A stretch of DNA of 64,000 nucleotides from Larix kaempferi (lineage: Eukaryota > Streptophyta > Pinopsida > Pinales > Pinaceae). Location of the stretch: NCBI GenBank assembly GCA_027924585.1, contig BSBM01000007.1, positions 9,453,501 through 9,517,500 of the forward strand, written 5' to 3'. The first letter of the stretch is position 1. The number at the start of each line of letters is the position of its first letter. This document shows positions 22,042 through 33,132 of the stretch, in pieces. Both the position numbers and the translations under genes were made by a program. A model generated the notes under the pieces. That model saw only the letters and a program-made list of their open reading frames with translations. It did no database searches and was not told the origin of the DNA.

Positions 22042-23643
22042 TGTTGGGCTCTTATAACCTCTTTCTTTAACCTTCTTGTATTGACCCAGGTTCTGCGCAA
22101 TTGTGGTACAACAAAACCATTCTTCGCCGGCCCTTTCGGCAATAGTCTGCGAACAAACTGAGGTGTCACCCGAGGCAAAGTTTATGGGGAATTATTGAAT
22201 CAGGTTATTGTAATCAAGTGATGCATGGTTTAATAGACTAGGGGATTGCGTGAAGTTTAACCTACTTCGCATCTATCACTTATACTATAGTTCACTCCGG
22301 TACTATGCACTTCAAAATGGCCACTTAAACAATAAGATAGCGCCACTCCAATCTACGCTACTTCTTAACACTCACACACCTTACAGGCTTCACTGACTTG
22401 GTGTAGTTATGCCTTCAACACACGGGATTGTGCACATCGCGAACTCATGCAATATGGTGGAATACAATGTCACCATGCACTTTCAATACTGCGCTTCCAG
22501 GGAATCGCACTTAACATAGACTTCACTGACGAGTATTACCCAAATAACTCATGCATTCATCATGTTCAAAATTACTTGCGCATTCAAATTTCATGCATAT
22601 ATGTTTGACACTTAACATATTATTCTCATCACTCATTCATGTGGAAAATACATATAAAAGCGAAGAAACATATAACTGTAAGAATGAACTTAACCATAAA
22701 CAAATAAAACACACAAATTCAATCACACAACACGGTATTTACGTGGTTCACCCCCCGGATGGGAGCTACGTCCATGGGAATTGTTTATTATATTAATGGG
22801 AAGGGTTCAACAGTTCCAGTTTGCGCACTCAGTTGCAAACTCTTCTCTCTATACAATAGGTCTCTACGCACACAACTGTAGAGCCTCTTTCTCTCTTTAG
22901 TGGGTCTCTATGCACACACCTATAGAGCCTCTTTACAATGCTCAGTCTATCAACATATATCAACAAAAACAATAACTTAGATATCCCCGAAATTCCTATC
23001 AGAGACCAACCCTTCCCTTACAAAGTTTCCCCTTTTATAAATCTTGCCTTTAGGTCACGTCTTTACAATCCATATGGGCAAAAAACCCTAGAGTTACCAA
23101 AAATGGTGTGGTTACCCCGCCAACCCTGCCTGTCGTAGTCGACAGCTTCTCCACTCGCCTCTAGCCGCTTTGTTGGGCCACTCCTGGCTCTGACCCCCTT
23201 CTGACAGCCGCAGTCCTCATGAAACGATTCTAAATTCATAATGGCATGTCGTTTTCTTCCGCTCTGTCTTTCCTGTCGCTATCAACCCATGGCTTTTCTT
23301 CTATTGGTTTCCACCAGTCTAACTGACAGGTCGCTTTCATCTGTTTCCACCCTGCTCCTTACCCAACTCTCAGGAATCATGGAGTCACTTAACCAAAATA
23401 GGCCACTTTCATCTGCTCAACCTTTACTTATATTCTTTTCCCAAAATTACCTACTGCACTAGCGCTTTGCATCCACAAAATTGCGTTGTGCTTAGACTTC
23501 ACACTCCCCACTGCACCACTTGGACTTTGCAATCTGAACTGCACCATTTCCAAAACTATGCCACTTGGACTTTGCAATCCGAACTACAACATTTCCAAAA
23601 CTGTGCTTCTTCAGAATTGTGACAACATGGGCCATGCCCAACA
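22042..23643 (-). repeat. D 5' LTR, full length
   Basis: 1602 bp, TGTTGGGC at the 5' end and GCCCAACA at the 3' end on the minus strand. A TATA box (TTATAAAAGG on the minus strand, 23031-23040) predicts transcription start near 23008. R-U5 carries the region around acgtggttcaccccc (about 22740) shared with the LTR of J. Two related 40-50 bp blocks containing cacttggactttgcaatc lie in U3 (23517-23600). Confidence 0.8.
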
Positions 23644-23700
23644 TAATTCCATCCCATGGTAGGAAAAGGGAAGGTTGAATAGAACACATACATGACATAA

Positions 23701-24408
23701 CTAGATAGATAGAATGCAGGGTTTTTTTAACTTTTCAATAGCTTCTTTCAAAACCAAAGATAATATATGTGCCCAGTTGAAGGATTCACCAGTAATGAGA
23801 ACATGATGTGCCAAAGGTGCCCATTCTGCCTTGAAGACCCCACAATTGGGTAACCCATATAAACTACATAACATGGCTTCCAATAAAGAAAAGGGTTCTT
23901 TGAACCAAACAACAGGGTACTGCCTATTTGATTTTGGAGCATAAATGGAAGGGTTTTCCATCCAAGATTTAATCAATTCATCAAAGTTAAAACAACTTGT
24001 AGAAGATTCTAGGAATTGTTTTGAAAGAAGTTGTTGGGGAGTTTTAAGTGCGTAAACCCTAGAAAATACTTCAGATTTAAAGGAATCCATTAGAGTGTGG
24101 TTTATATCATTGAAAGAATAGTCAAGAGGGTTGGCATTATCTATAATCCATTTTACTGCATCGGTATAAGGCAGTAGGGATGGCCTGGCCACAGTTGCAT
24201 GGATTTGGGATTTACCAATGTTAATGTAGGCAAGTTGGTCGTGTTGTATTTCAGAGAAGTCATCATTGCTAAATATGGAATAAATCCTTGACCAGTCTAG
24301 GCAAAAGGTTTCATTAACCCTCCCATTGGTATCAGAAAAGATTCCGTTGTTAGGGTTTTTGGTTCTCAATTCATCCATGACCAATTTAGACCTAGTATTG
24401 CTTAACAT
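23701..24408 (-). pseudogene. LTR-borne ORF of E, left copy (N-terminal 235 codons)
   Basis: Long open frame starting at MLSNTRSKLVMDEL (24408; the right copy starts MPRNTRSKSVMDKL at 39112). An in-frame Met upstream at 24453 is not supported by the right copy. Recognisable stretches: SRIYSIFSNDDFSEIQHD, AVKWIIDNANPLDYSF, YPVVWFKEPFSLLEAML and ESFNWAHILSLVLKEAIEK. It resembles no domain I can name. It is better preserved than the right copy but ends at a TAG (23701), and the reading continues into STFPFPTMGW before D cuts it. Confidence 0.6.
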
Positions 24409-24777
24409 GGCTGAAAATAGGTTTTCTGATAAAATGGTGAAAATAAATTTCAATTAAAATCTCAATTCAATTTCATATTATTACGTAGATGATTTGCATG
24501 AAGTAGAGAGAACTTACTTGTATATTGATGAAGAAAACCAAAGTCCATAGCAAGGTAAAATCCAAAGTGAAAATTGTTTGCGGATGGTAAAATCGCAGCG
24601 TAAAATGGTACAAAGAACAATTTATTTGGAGTATTTAAACCAAAATATGTGATTGATAAAGTTGGAAAAGAACCGCAGATCTAAAACACACCAATGGTCA
24701 ATATTAAAAACAAATATATGGAGAAAATGTGGAAGTGGAAAGTCGGAAACTCATTTTTGAAAATTAATAATTTCATC

Positions 24778-25370
24778 CTCCTGCAATCTGCATTGCGAAA
24801 TGCAGAATTGTGGACTTGCGGAGCTGATTCTAGGAAATTTATCGTTTCTGCAATCCACAAGCGAAAATTCGGAAACGCGGAAAGTCAAAAATATGGAGGA
24901 AATTCTACCTTCCCGCAATCTGCATTGCGGAAATATGGAAATGCGAGAATGAGGGATTGCAGAATTACGAGAATGATTTTAGAAAATTTAAGGTCTCCGC
25001 AATCCACAATCCCTAAAATATTTTTGGGATTGACAATGCCGGATCGAATTCTATTATTCAATTTGATTTCCTACTTCCGCAATCCACATTGCGGAATGTG
25101 GAAGTGCAGAAGCAAGAATCTAAATTTTATTTTTTAAATGCTTTCTTACTTCCGCAATCCGAATTGCGGAATGCAGAAGTGTGGAAGCAAGAAATTCAAA
25201 CCTAGAAATCGGGGTTCCCGCAATCCAATTGCAGATTGCGGGAATGCAGAAACATTGAAATTTAACAATCCAACTTAAATGTTCCGCAAACTGATTGCGG
25301 ATTGCGGGAATGAGGGAACATTGCAATTTAAAGAAAAATAAAGGTTCTGCAATCTGCAAAAAATGCATAA
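24778..25370. repeat. Palindrome array in E left LTR copy
   Basis: About nine imperfect palindromes built on ttccgcaatc...gattgcggaa lie at a spacing of roughly 60-80 bp. Examples start near 24779, 24912, 24996, 25072, 25149, 25217, 25282 and 25344. Each can fold into a short hairpin. The array lies between the LTR start and the ORF start, that is, in the presumed promoter or leader. The same array is at 39480-40070. Confidence 0.75.
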
Positions 25371-25591
25371 AAATTCAAACCAAAAGACGAAAAATTATTT
25401 ACAACTTTATATCATGATTCTAGGCATGCAAAATTGAAAATAAAACTCCATCAAACTCAAATATCAACTCATGAGAGAATAAATCAAGATCAATCAAAAC
25501 CCAATAATGAAGCTAATCAAAACCTAGAATACCTAAATCAAACTGTAGCTGGGGCTCCCATTTTTTTAATAAAAATGGGATTTGTTGTGCA

Positions 25592-27000
25592 AATAGCAAT
25601 TGATGATTGGCTGGGTGAAATGGTTATCTCTGTAAAAATAATCTTCAAAGATCAGGAAGAAACATGACAACATGAGAAGATATTTCAGTCCATAACTCGA
25701 AAATGTCTTTATAAAATACAACAAAATCTGCAGAGTTAATTTATAACATAATTCACCCTTTCTCAATCAAAACCAAACGTGGTGATACCCAATTGAAGAG
25801 TAACCTAGGGGAAAATGGTGTTCTCTTCACTAATATGCAAGTGTGAGAGGGAATTTTAAGATAAACCTTAGGAGAATCTTTTACTAATTCCAATTAACCA
25901 AATCATGAGTCATCTTGAGTTATTGTTAATTTATCAATGTATTTACTAAATTTATTTATTAATTTGTTTATCCACATAATTTTTTTTTTTAAATTAAGAG
26001 ATAAGAAAAACTGACTTTGTTGAAACAAGACCATTGCCATGACTTGGTGATCAGGTTCTGGCAATTCCATTCACAAATCCTTCCCATAAAATGAACAAGC
26101 TAGCTCTTTCAAGAGACTCCTTGTCTTTTAGATTTTCACCAAAAGCAATTACCATGGCTTGGTGACCATATAATAGTAATTTAAGTCCAGAATAGAATCC
26201 ATGATCATGTCTAGGATGGCTTGCAATAAGACCCCCTATCCTTGAGTCAAAAAATACATTAACAAAATAAAACAAAAATTTAATAGATTGTAAATTGCAA
26301 GACACTACCTTGGCTTGGTAACCAAATTTTAGTAGCGCCATTCACCGATACCTGTAGATCATGAATGGATCGACCTGTGATAGGATCTTCCAACTTCGAG
26401 AAAATAGATGAAATTCATCTCCCTAGCCCTGTGACCAGATATGGAGATTTCATTCCACCAAATATCTATGATCATTATAGGATGGCTTGTAATAAGACCA
26501 CCTATCTTGCAATTCAAAATTATTTAGGTGAATTTTATTGAATTCCAAGATGACTAAGATGGGAATCAAAAAGGAAAAATTCACACCAGGTTATAAGAGT
26601 TTACTTCCAACCACTAATGGAACATATGACAGGAAAACCATTTACACCTATGGCTTATTTATCAAATGAGATATTTCTAAAATGGTGGTTCAATCAAGAA
26701 AGGATAAATTCACAATCTGCATGAATTGCTTGCTATATTTTATAGAAAGAACACTTTCATGTATAGACCAAGTAAAGTAGAGTCTGTCATGGCCATCCTA
26801 AATTCCTCCAATTCAATTGATCTGAGATAAACTGATCAATAAACTTTGTCCAAAATGCTTCATTATTGACACACTTTGAAAGAAAAATTCAGAAAATAAA
26901 TCTAGAAAGAAAATAAAAGAAAACAAACCACTCATATGTATAGATAAGCCAATGCTTACCTCAAACAAAATATTTCGTCAAAAGCTGAATTTTTACTGGA
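25592..27000 (-). other. E 3' untranslated region
   Basis: About 1.4 kb between the end of integrase and the left LTR copy without a conserved ORF. It contains a two-copy repeat with a unit of about 270 bp (about 26030-26530): aggatggcttgcaataagac near 26212 recurs near 26482, and cttggtgatca-type motifs near 26043 recur near 26313. No clear polypurine tract is found next to 25591. Confidence 0.6.
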
Positions 27001-28130
27001 TAGGTTTCAGGGAAACCCTCCAGTGTCTATAATACGACAGTACCAGGGCCAATCTTTTCTGCGATAATAAATGGCCCTAGCCACAAGCGTTGAAACTTAG
27101 TATAATCATTTTTGTCCTTGTGTTGTTTGTCCCATTTTAATACCAAATCCCCCCCTTGAAAATCTCTCTTGGTTGAATAGTTTCTCATCAAACCATGTTT
27201 TAAGTAGTTGTTGGTGTTGGTATAATTTATTTTTGGATTTCTCCCTCTCTTCTTCTAATTTAAGCAATGAATCAATTATGTTCTGAAGAGGAGGAGATTC
27301 ATCCTGTTGTAATGATTGAGACAACTATAATTAAGGAAGTAAAATATTAGAAGGAAAAATAACTTCCTTACCATAAACTAAACAGTAAGGGGAATTACCA
27401 ATAACAGCTTTTGGAGTTACTCGATCTTCCCAGAGAGCATTAAAGAGTTGAATATGCCAATTTTTATGATGAGTGGCCACAATCTTTTTCAAAATATTAA
27501 TCAGGTTCTTATTTGAAGACTCATTCAGTCCATTCCCTTGCGGGTGATAATTGGTAGAGTATTTGAGCTTAATTCTTTTTTCCAAGCAATATTGAGTGAG
27601 ATCAATGGATGAGAAATAGGATGCGTTATCAAACAGTAAAGTTTCAGGAACCCCAAACCTACTGATAATGTTTATTTCAAGAAAGGATATCACTTGATTT
27701 GTGTTTGCAACCCTAAAGGGGACTACTTCCACCCATCTGATAAAGTAATCTGTTGTGATCAGGATATATCGATGTTGTAATGAAGAGGTACGGGTTATAG
27801 GACCGAAAAAATATAATCCCCACTGCTAAAAGATAAAATGGACAGTGACTGGTTGAAGGGGAAAGGATGACTTCTTAAATTTACCAGCACTCTTTTGACA
27901 AGATTCACACTTTCTAGCAAAGACATGTGCATATTTGAACAAAGTTGGCCAATAATAACCAGCGCATAATATTTTATGAGCTATAGTTTCTCATGAGTAA
28001 TGTCCCCCAGCAAGTCCTGCATGCAATTGTAACAAAATATTATCAGTCTCTACTTTATCAAGAAATCTAAGAAAAAATCCATCATAGTTCCTCCTAAACA
28101 AAACATCATCAATTAATTGATAAGGTGCAG
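27000..28130 (-). pseudogene. E integrase
   Basis: From right to left on the minus strand: zinc region with LHAGLAGGHYS and CESCQKSAGK (about 28025-27890), core with WGLYFFGPI (first catalytic Asp replaced by Tyr), LFDNASYFSS (second Asp kept, about 27625) and HPQGNGLNESSNK (Glu kept, about 27530). Then NALWEDRVTPKAVIGNSPY and a C-terminal end WLGPFIIAEKIGPGTVVL near 27060. Several stops and slips interrupt the frame. Confidence 0.8.
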
Positions 28131-28139
28131 CCTTTTATC

Positions 28140-28860
28140 TCAAAGCTCTGCACTTCTTGAATTCTAAATTTTGAGGGGAAAACCCATGAGTAAGAAATAT
28201 TTTAATATCATCATACCATTTGGATGCAAGGGAAGAGATCACATTTACAGTATCCTCAAAAACACCTTCCTCTTGGTTCTATTCAAGATGTTCTTGTTGA
28301 GGATCATTAGATTGGGAAGCGAGTAAACACAAACATTTTCCCTTGGCAATCTTAGCAGGCTTTATTTCTAAATCATATTCCTGAAGGGAAGTCATCCAAT
28401 GAGCATGCTTTTCACCAAGTTCCTTTTGTATCAAGACATTGTGTATTGTTGCATAAGGAACAATGGTTGTAGTCTAGGACTTTAGGAGATATGGACTCAA
28501 ATGTTTTACTAATTTGTAAACTGTGTAATCTTTCTTATCAATTTTAGAATAGTTCATTTCAGCTCCTTTGAATGTAGAACTCGTGAAAGAAATGGGAATT
28601 TCAATGTCCTCAGCCTGTTTCTGTGTTAACACGACAACATAAGAAAAGTTAGTGGCGAATGTATAAAGAATAAAATATTTTGTGAAATATGGCAACATTA
28701 ATGCATGAGCTTCTGCAATAGCTTTTATAATTTCAGCAAAAGAATCTCTTTGAATACCGGACCACTTAAATTGTACATCCTTTTTAATTAGATCTTGTAA
28801 AGGTCTAACTATATGAGCAAAGTTTGGAACAAATCTTCTGACAAAGTTTATCTTTCCCAA
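28140..28860 (-). pseudogene. E RNase H (classic gypsy type) and connection
   Basis: RT connection NFVRRFVPNFAHIVRPLQDL, then RNase H with FTSSTFKGAEMNYSKIDKKD and VYKLVKHLSPYLL, continuing past a stop near 28474 to HAHWMTSLQEYDLEIKPAK. The first catalytic Asp region is degraded (YTFATNFSYVV). Confidence 0.8.
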
Positions 28861-28969
28861 GAAGGACTACATATATTCTTAGAACTTGGGAGTCTAGTTT
28901 TAGCAATAGCATCAGTTCTCTCAGGATCAATTATCATACCATGTTTAGAAACTATAAATACAAAAATTT

Positions 28970-29530
28970 TACCTTCTGTGACTGCAAATATGGACTTCTT
29001 TGGGTTCAAAGATATACCATACTTCCAACATATTTAAAAAACCTGTCTAAGAGAGAATAAATGATCATGTCTCTTCTTAGTATAAATAGTTATATCATCA
29101 ATATAAACAACCATAGAATTATTCATCACGCCTCTGAAAGCTATATCCATAGCTCTTTGTAAAGTAGAACCTGCATTAATTATTCGAAAAGGAATTTTTC
29201 TATAAGAAAAAGTTCCCCAAGGTGTTCTAAATGTACTTTTGAGTTCATAAGAAGGAGTAACCAAGACCTGATTGTAACCAGAGAACCCATCTAGTAAAGA
29301 AAACATCTCTGCACCTACAACCTTTTGTAAAAAAATTTCCATGGGAGGAACAGGTTAATTATCCTAAAATCCACACAAAGTCTTATTTCCCCATTCTTTT
29401 TATGAACATGGACTAGATTAGCTACCCATTGTGTGTGTCTCACTGGAAATATGATTCTTGCTGCAAGTAATTTCTCTAATTCTTTCTTAACAGATGGTTC
29501 TAGGATAAGATGCATTTTACTTAACTTCTA
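28970..29530 (-). pseudogene. E reverse transcriptase
   Basis: RT motifs on the minus strand: VKKELEKLLAARIIFPVRHT, HKKNGEIRLCVDFRIIN (about 29390), then after a slip FSLLDGFSGYNQVLV (about 29300), PFRIINAGSTLQRAMD and the catalytic VVYIDDITIYTKK (about 29100). A frameshift near 29335 separates fingers and palm. Confidence 0.85.
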
Positions 29531-29749
29531 TTGAGATGGTTTGACCTGAAGTTTCATAAGAATGTTATGCTAGATGATTTTAGTGTCAAATGTTTTAACA
29601 TCATCATAATTCCATGAAAAAACTTCTTTAAATTCCTTGCATAGTTTAATGTAAGCTCTCTTTTCAGCAGGTGAAAAATCAATCCCAAGTTTATTGAATT
29701 GAGGGTTTGCTAAGTTCCTAAGTTGACAGGATGATAATTAAGAGAAGAG

Positions 29750-30270
29750 CTATGATTTTTGCAGTTGGTAGCATTTTTGAATTTATCTTGCAAATCGTAA
29801 AATTTCTGTAAATTAATTACTACTTTAGGAATTAAGTTAGAAGGAAAGTGAGGATATGATAATGATTTTTCATGTTCATCTTCATAGACAGCTATGTCTT
29901 TAAAGGTGTCTTGAGTTGTTAATAAATCTAGGATTTTTTTATCATCATCAAATACCTTCTAGTTGGTAACATTGTCTGGAATTGAAGGTCTGCACATCAA
30001 CTCAATGGAAAAAGTATATGGGGATAAACCCTCAGGAGGAATTAGTCTAGAAGCAGTGCTTTCTAACAAATTAGCATCAAATTTTTGTGATATAGGAACA
30101 TAGTTAATGTTAAATGCTTTGAAAGAATTAGCAAGTCTCATACTTGCTTCTGATAGTTTATCAAACGAGTGGGTATGCAATGGATTTTATTTCTAACTTG
30201 TTTCAGAATAATATGAGAATATCCATAGCATTCTATAACTTGAGAACCTAATTCAATTTCTTTTCTGAGA
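29750..30270 (-). pseudogene. E archaeal-type RNase H, C-terminal half, and linker
   Basis: The frame reads VLRKEIELGSQVIECYGYSH, VRNKIHCIPTHSFDKLSEA, FNINYVPISQKFDANLLEST, then the linker ELMCRPSIPDNVTN. The last segment resembles the tail that follows the extra RNase H in plant Tat elements. The N-terminal half is at 32047-32330, separated by solo LTR M. This domain precedes RT here. Confidence 0.7.
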
Positions 30271-30275
30271 ACTTG

Positions 30276-32046
30276 TGTAATGTCCCTTTTTAAGAAATTT
30301 ATTAAAATGACAAGTTTTTCACTTTTTTCCCTAGTTCGACCTTTGACTAGTTTTGAGGTATAGGTCTCCAAATTGCTCCAAATGCTCCCAAATATTCAGA
30401 GAAGGTGTATGAATGATATTAGGAATTTATTATGATGTTCAGGGATGATTTAGGACCATCAAAAGAATTCTGCAAACCCCTTTAAGATCTTGTCCAAAGT
30501 AGGATTTTTTACTAGCAATTTGGGGTTCAAATCCCCCCAGGATAAATGCTAAATATGGCTCTCCAAATGCTTCCAAAGCCACTCATATTTATGAACATAG
30601 ACAGATGATTTCTAAGGGAAAATATTATGGTCTCATGTGAATCATTATTCAGTTTTTGAGGTCTATTATAACTCTCTCTCAACAAATACAACTTCACTAG
30701 TTTCGACCTTGGGGGAAATGGCATTAAAGCTTCTTCAAATGGTATAAAACTTTAAAAAAATGACTCCAAATGCTTAAGTACTGAACATGAAACTTGTATA
30801 GATCATTAATTAAATTCCATTAATCACAAATACATCATATAAATGATCTTCCATTCGAATTCATCAACATTTCTTTGTTATACATCAAGATAGTGGGGAA
30901 ATGGCACCATTTGTTCATTAAACATCAGATTTACATCATTCCAACTGTGTTTTCAACCTGCTACATTTCTGAATATGAATAAAAACATATATGCATATTA
31001 TTACAATAGAAATGGGGCATGAGAAGATCCCCCAAAGAGTACAATAGCTCACCAAAAGCGTCTCTCCTCAAGGAGCAAGAATATGCAATGAAAACTGGAA
31101 ATGGTTGAGGGAGTGAGCTCCATTAGAAGAAACCACAAGCTTCCTCGTAGATTACAACTGCAAATAAATAATCCATTAAATCTCCATGAAAGGTCTGAAT
31201 GGCCTTTCCACACACCAACTAGGATGGGGATCTTTCACCCTCGAAATTGGCTAAGGCAATTAGACTAGTATTCCACTAGCTCTCTTCACAAATGCAAATT
31301 ATAAAAAATGATCAAAATCGATTCTCTTGGTTGATCCCTATATTTTATAAACATCCTTATCCTTCTAAGGTTCCCAATCCATCCATAACTTTAATCCAAT
31401 TCAAATTAGGGTGGGGGCTCAAGATTTTCCATGTGTCCTCCCTTTCCGAGCCTTCCACCTTCCATTAATTCGAATATAAACCCATTGAGCTTCCCCGAAT
31501 CCCATGAGTGCCTTCTTGGATGCTATATCTAGGCCTGACATGTCATAATGGTCAGATGTCAGGAATCAGATCTGTAATTTTTCATAGGTGTCATAGCATC
31601 TTCATCATTATTGTCATATAGGTTAGGGAATCTAGTCCAAGTGTCCAATAACTTCTCATTTGACTCTTCCTTCTTTCTAGGAGTTACACTTCCATCCAAA
31701 TTCGACCTATGATGCATATTTCCAAGTGTATGAGTCTCCTAAATCATCCCAATAACATTATGCTTCCCATCTATTTGAAATTGCAAGAGGAGGATTCCAT
31801 GTGGCACAAAAATTCTAGCTTGTGTGGGACCCACAATATACATGTGTCTTCATGATCAATTGCCACTTTGATTTTCTCTTGAATTTATTTAATTAACTCC
31901 TTTATTAAATATTTATTCCACTCTAATGTCTAAACATCATTTAATATCTCCCTTATTGCAAATCCCAATGTCTCCATCCAACCTAGGGAACTAGTAGGAT
32001 TGATGGAATTTTCCTGTTATAACCTTAATTGAATGGGGACATTACA
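30276..32046. mobile_element. Solo LTR M splitting E archaeal-type RNase H
   Basis: A 1771-bp insertion whose ends are perfect 11-bp inverted repeats (TGTAATGTCCC / GGGACATTACA), hence TG/CA. Flanks are ACTTG (30271-30275) and CCCTG (32047-32051), a diverged 5-bp duplication with two mismatches. Removing the insert and one flank restores the RNase H frame with the expected spacing. No coding domain is visible inside, so I call it a solo LTR rather than a DNA transposon. Its orientation is undecided. Confidence 0.7.
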
Positions 32047-32330
32047 CCCTGGATAAGAGCTTCATATTCAACAATATTATTTGTACACTCAAATTCCAAC
32101 CTACAATCAATCATAATTTTGGTGCCTTTTGGATCTCTCATTACACACCCTACACTGACACCTTATTTTGATTTAGAACCATCAAAAAATAAAGTCCAAG
32201 AATTTATTTCGCTTCTAAAATTTGTATTTACATTATATAAATTGTGTATAATTGTGCCAGAAAAAGGAACAACAGTGTAATTAACAATTTCATATTGACT
32301 TTCAATGTTTTCAATGGGTGATGCATCAAC
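32047..32330 (-). pseudogene. E archaeal-type RNase H, N-terminal half
   Basis: WTLFFDGSKSK (32220-32160) carries the first catalytic Asp of the plant archaeal-type RNase H pattern, followed after a stop by FECTNNIVEYEALIQG (about 32055-32105), the signature TNN-x-x-EYEAL of this family. The domain is continuous with the protease frame on its N-terminal side. Confidence 0.75.
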
Positions 32331-33044
32331 AGAAAAATTTCCAAAAAATGTGTCAAACGTGTAATGTTCAATATGTGTGATAAAATAGAAAGCAGGCGCA
32401 CAGGGATCATTTAGATCTGTGACTGTCTGCTTCATGTATGGCTCTCTATTGATTTTATTTTTATTAGGTTGACCATTATATGAGAGCCACAAATGGGACC
32501 AAAAGCTGACAAAGTAACCCTTCAATTTCTTTGACCAGTCTCTACTTAGCCACATGCCATAGGCTTCAGGAATATCAACAACTACAATGTCAATGGCCTG
32601 ATGAATTCTTGGATAAGCAGATAATGTGATAAGGACATTTTTCAGTTCTCTTACTACCTTGAATTTCGATCTATCAAGTTGGACAATCTGGGTAGGAGAA
32701 GATTCCCAAGAGACATTAATATTTTTACAAATTGAAAGAGGCATGTCGTTGGATGAAGCACCTGAGTCTATCATGCAATTATGCACATTCCTATTGAATA
32801 TATCAACTGTAAGTAAAAAGGAAGGTGTCTTCTTCCCATATGGTTTTTGGATATTTGGCTTTGAAGAAGTTTCAAAACTGTTATTTTGAACTTCCCTAGA
32901 TTTATTAAGAATAATGATTTTAGGCAAGGTCTCCCTCATGCAGGGTATTTTAAGGATTTCAAATAAAGAAATATTAGCCTTCATCTTTTTGAGGTCATCA
33001 ACTAAGTTATATTCAATTTTAGGAATGATTGTTTCTTTCTGCAT
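32331..33044 (-). pseudogene. E protease
   Basis: The aspartic protease core is HNCMIDSGASSNDMPLSICK (about 32780-32720), followed by a segment typical of Tat-like elements: VVVDIPEAYGMWLSRDWSKK and LKGYF. The open frame of 293 codons runs on into the archaeal-type RNase H. Frame loss upstream (33045-33132) separates it from gag. Confidence 0.8.
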
Positions 33045-33132
33045 TGTAGCTTTACTTTTGTTGGGATTAGATGATGGTGGAGATTCCTATGAAGCTTTCC
33101 ATTTACGACGAGTATTGTAAGAATATTGTACA

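Larger units (their letters stand above)
1..23643 (-). mobile_element. Element D: Ty3/gypsy retrotransposon, 5' portion, heavily nested
   Basis: D reads on the minus strand from its 5' LTR at 23643 down to position 1, where it leaves the window inside gag. Its own sequence is 20713-23643, 7688-7872 and 1-1592; the rest is copia C and chromovirus A inserted into gag. The two gag joins are supported by the target duplications CACAT (7868-7872 and 20713-20717) and TTGTT (1588-1592 and 7688-7692). The LTR begins TGTTGGGC and ends GCCCAACA. The primer-binding site matches the 3' end of tRNA-Glu. The protease, RT and integrase lie outside the window, so the lineage is not settled. The 5-bp sequence just outside the LTR is TAATT (23644-23648), and D appears to be inserted into element E. 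Confidence 0.8.
23644..25591 (-). repeat. E left LTR copy (probable 3' LTR), truncated by D
   Basis: Direct repeat of 38335-40298 in the same orientation; both end at plus-strand gttgtgca (25591 and 40298), which gives a 5' terminus TGCACAAC on the minus strand. Its position after integrase and the 3' untranslated region is right for a 3' LTR. Homology stops at 23644 because D is inserted there. Confidence 0.7.

Noticed and set aside
23644-23660. Natural end of the E LTR at about 23649/38338
   Set aside because: The ORF reads across this point in the right copy, no TG/CA terminus or primer site is present there, and the D LTR ends exactly at 23643, so it is an insertion junction.
30276-32046. 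MITE or Tc1/PIF-type DNA transposon for insert M
   Set aside because: TA or TWA target duplications would break the RNase H frame, while TG/CA ends with a 5-bp duplication restore it exactly.
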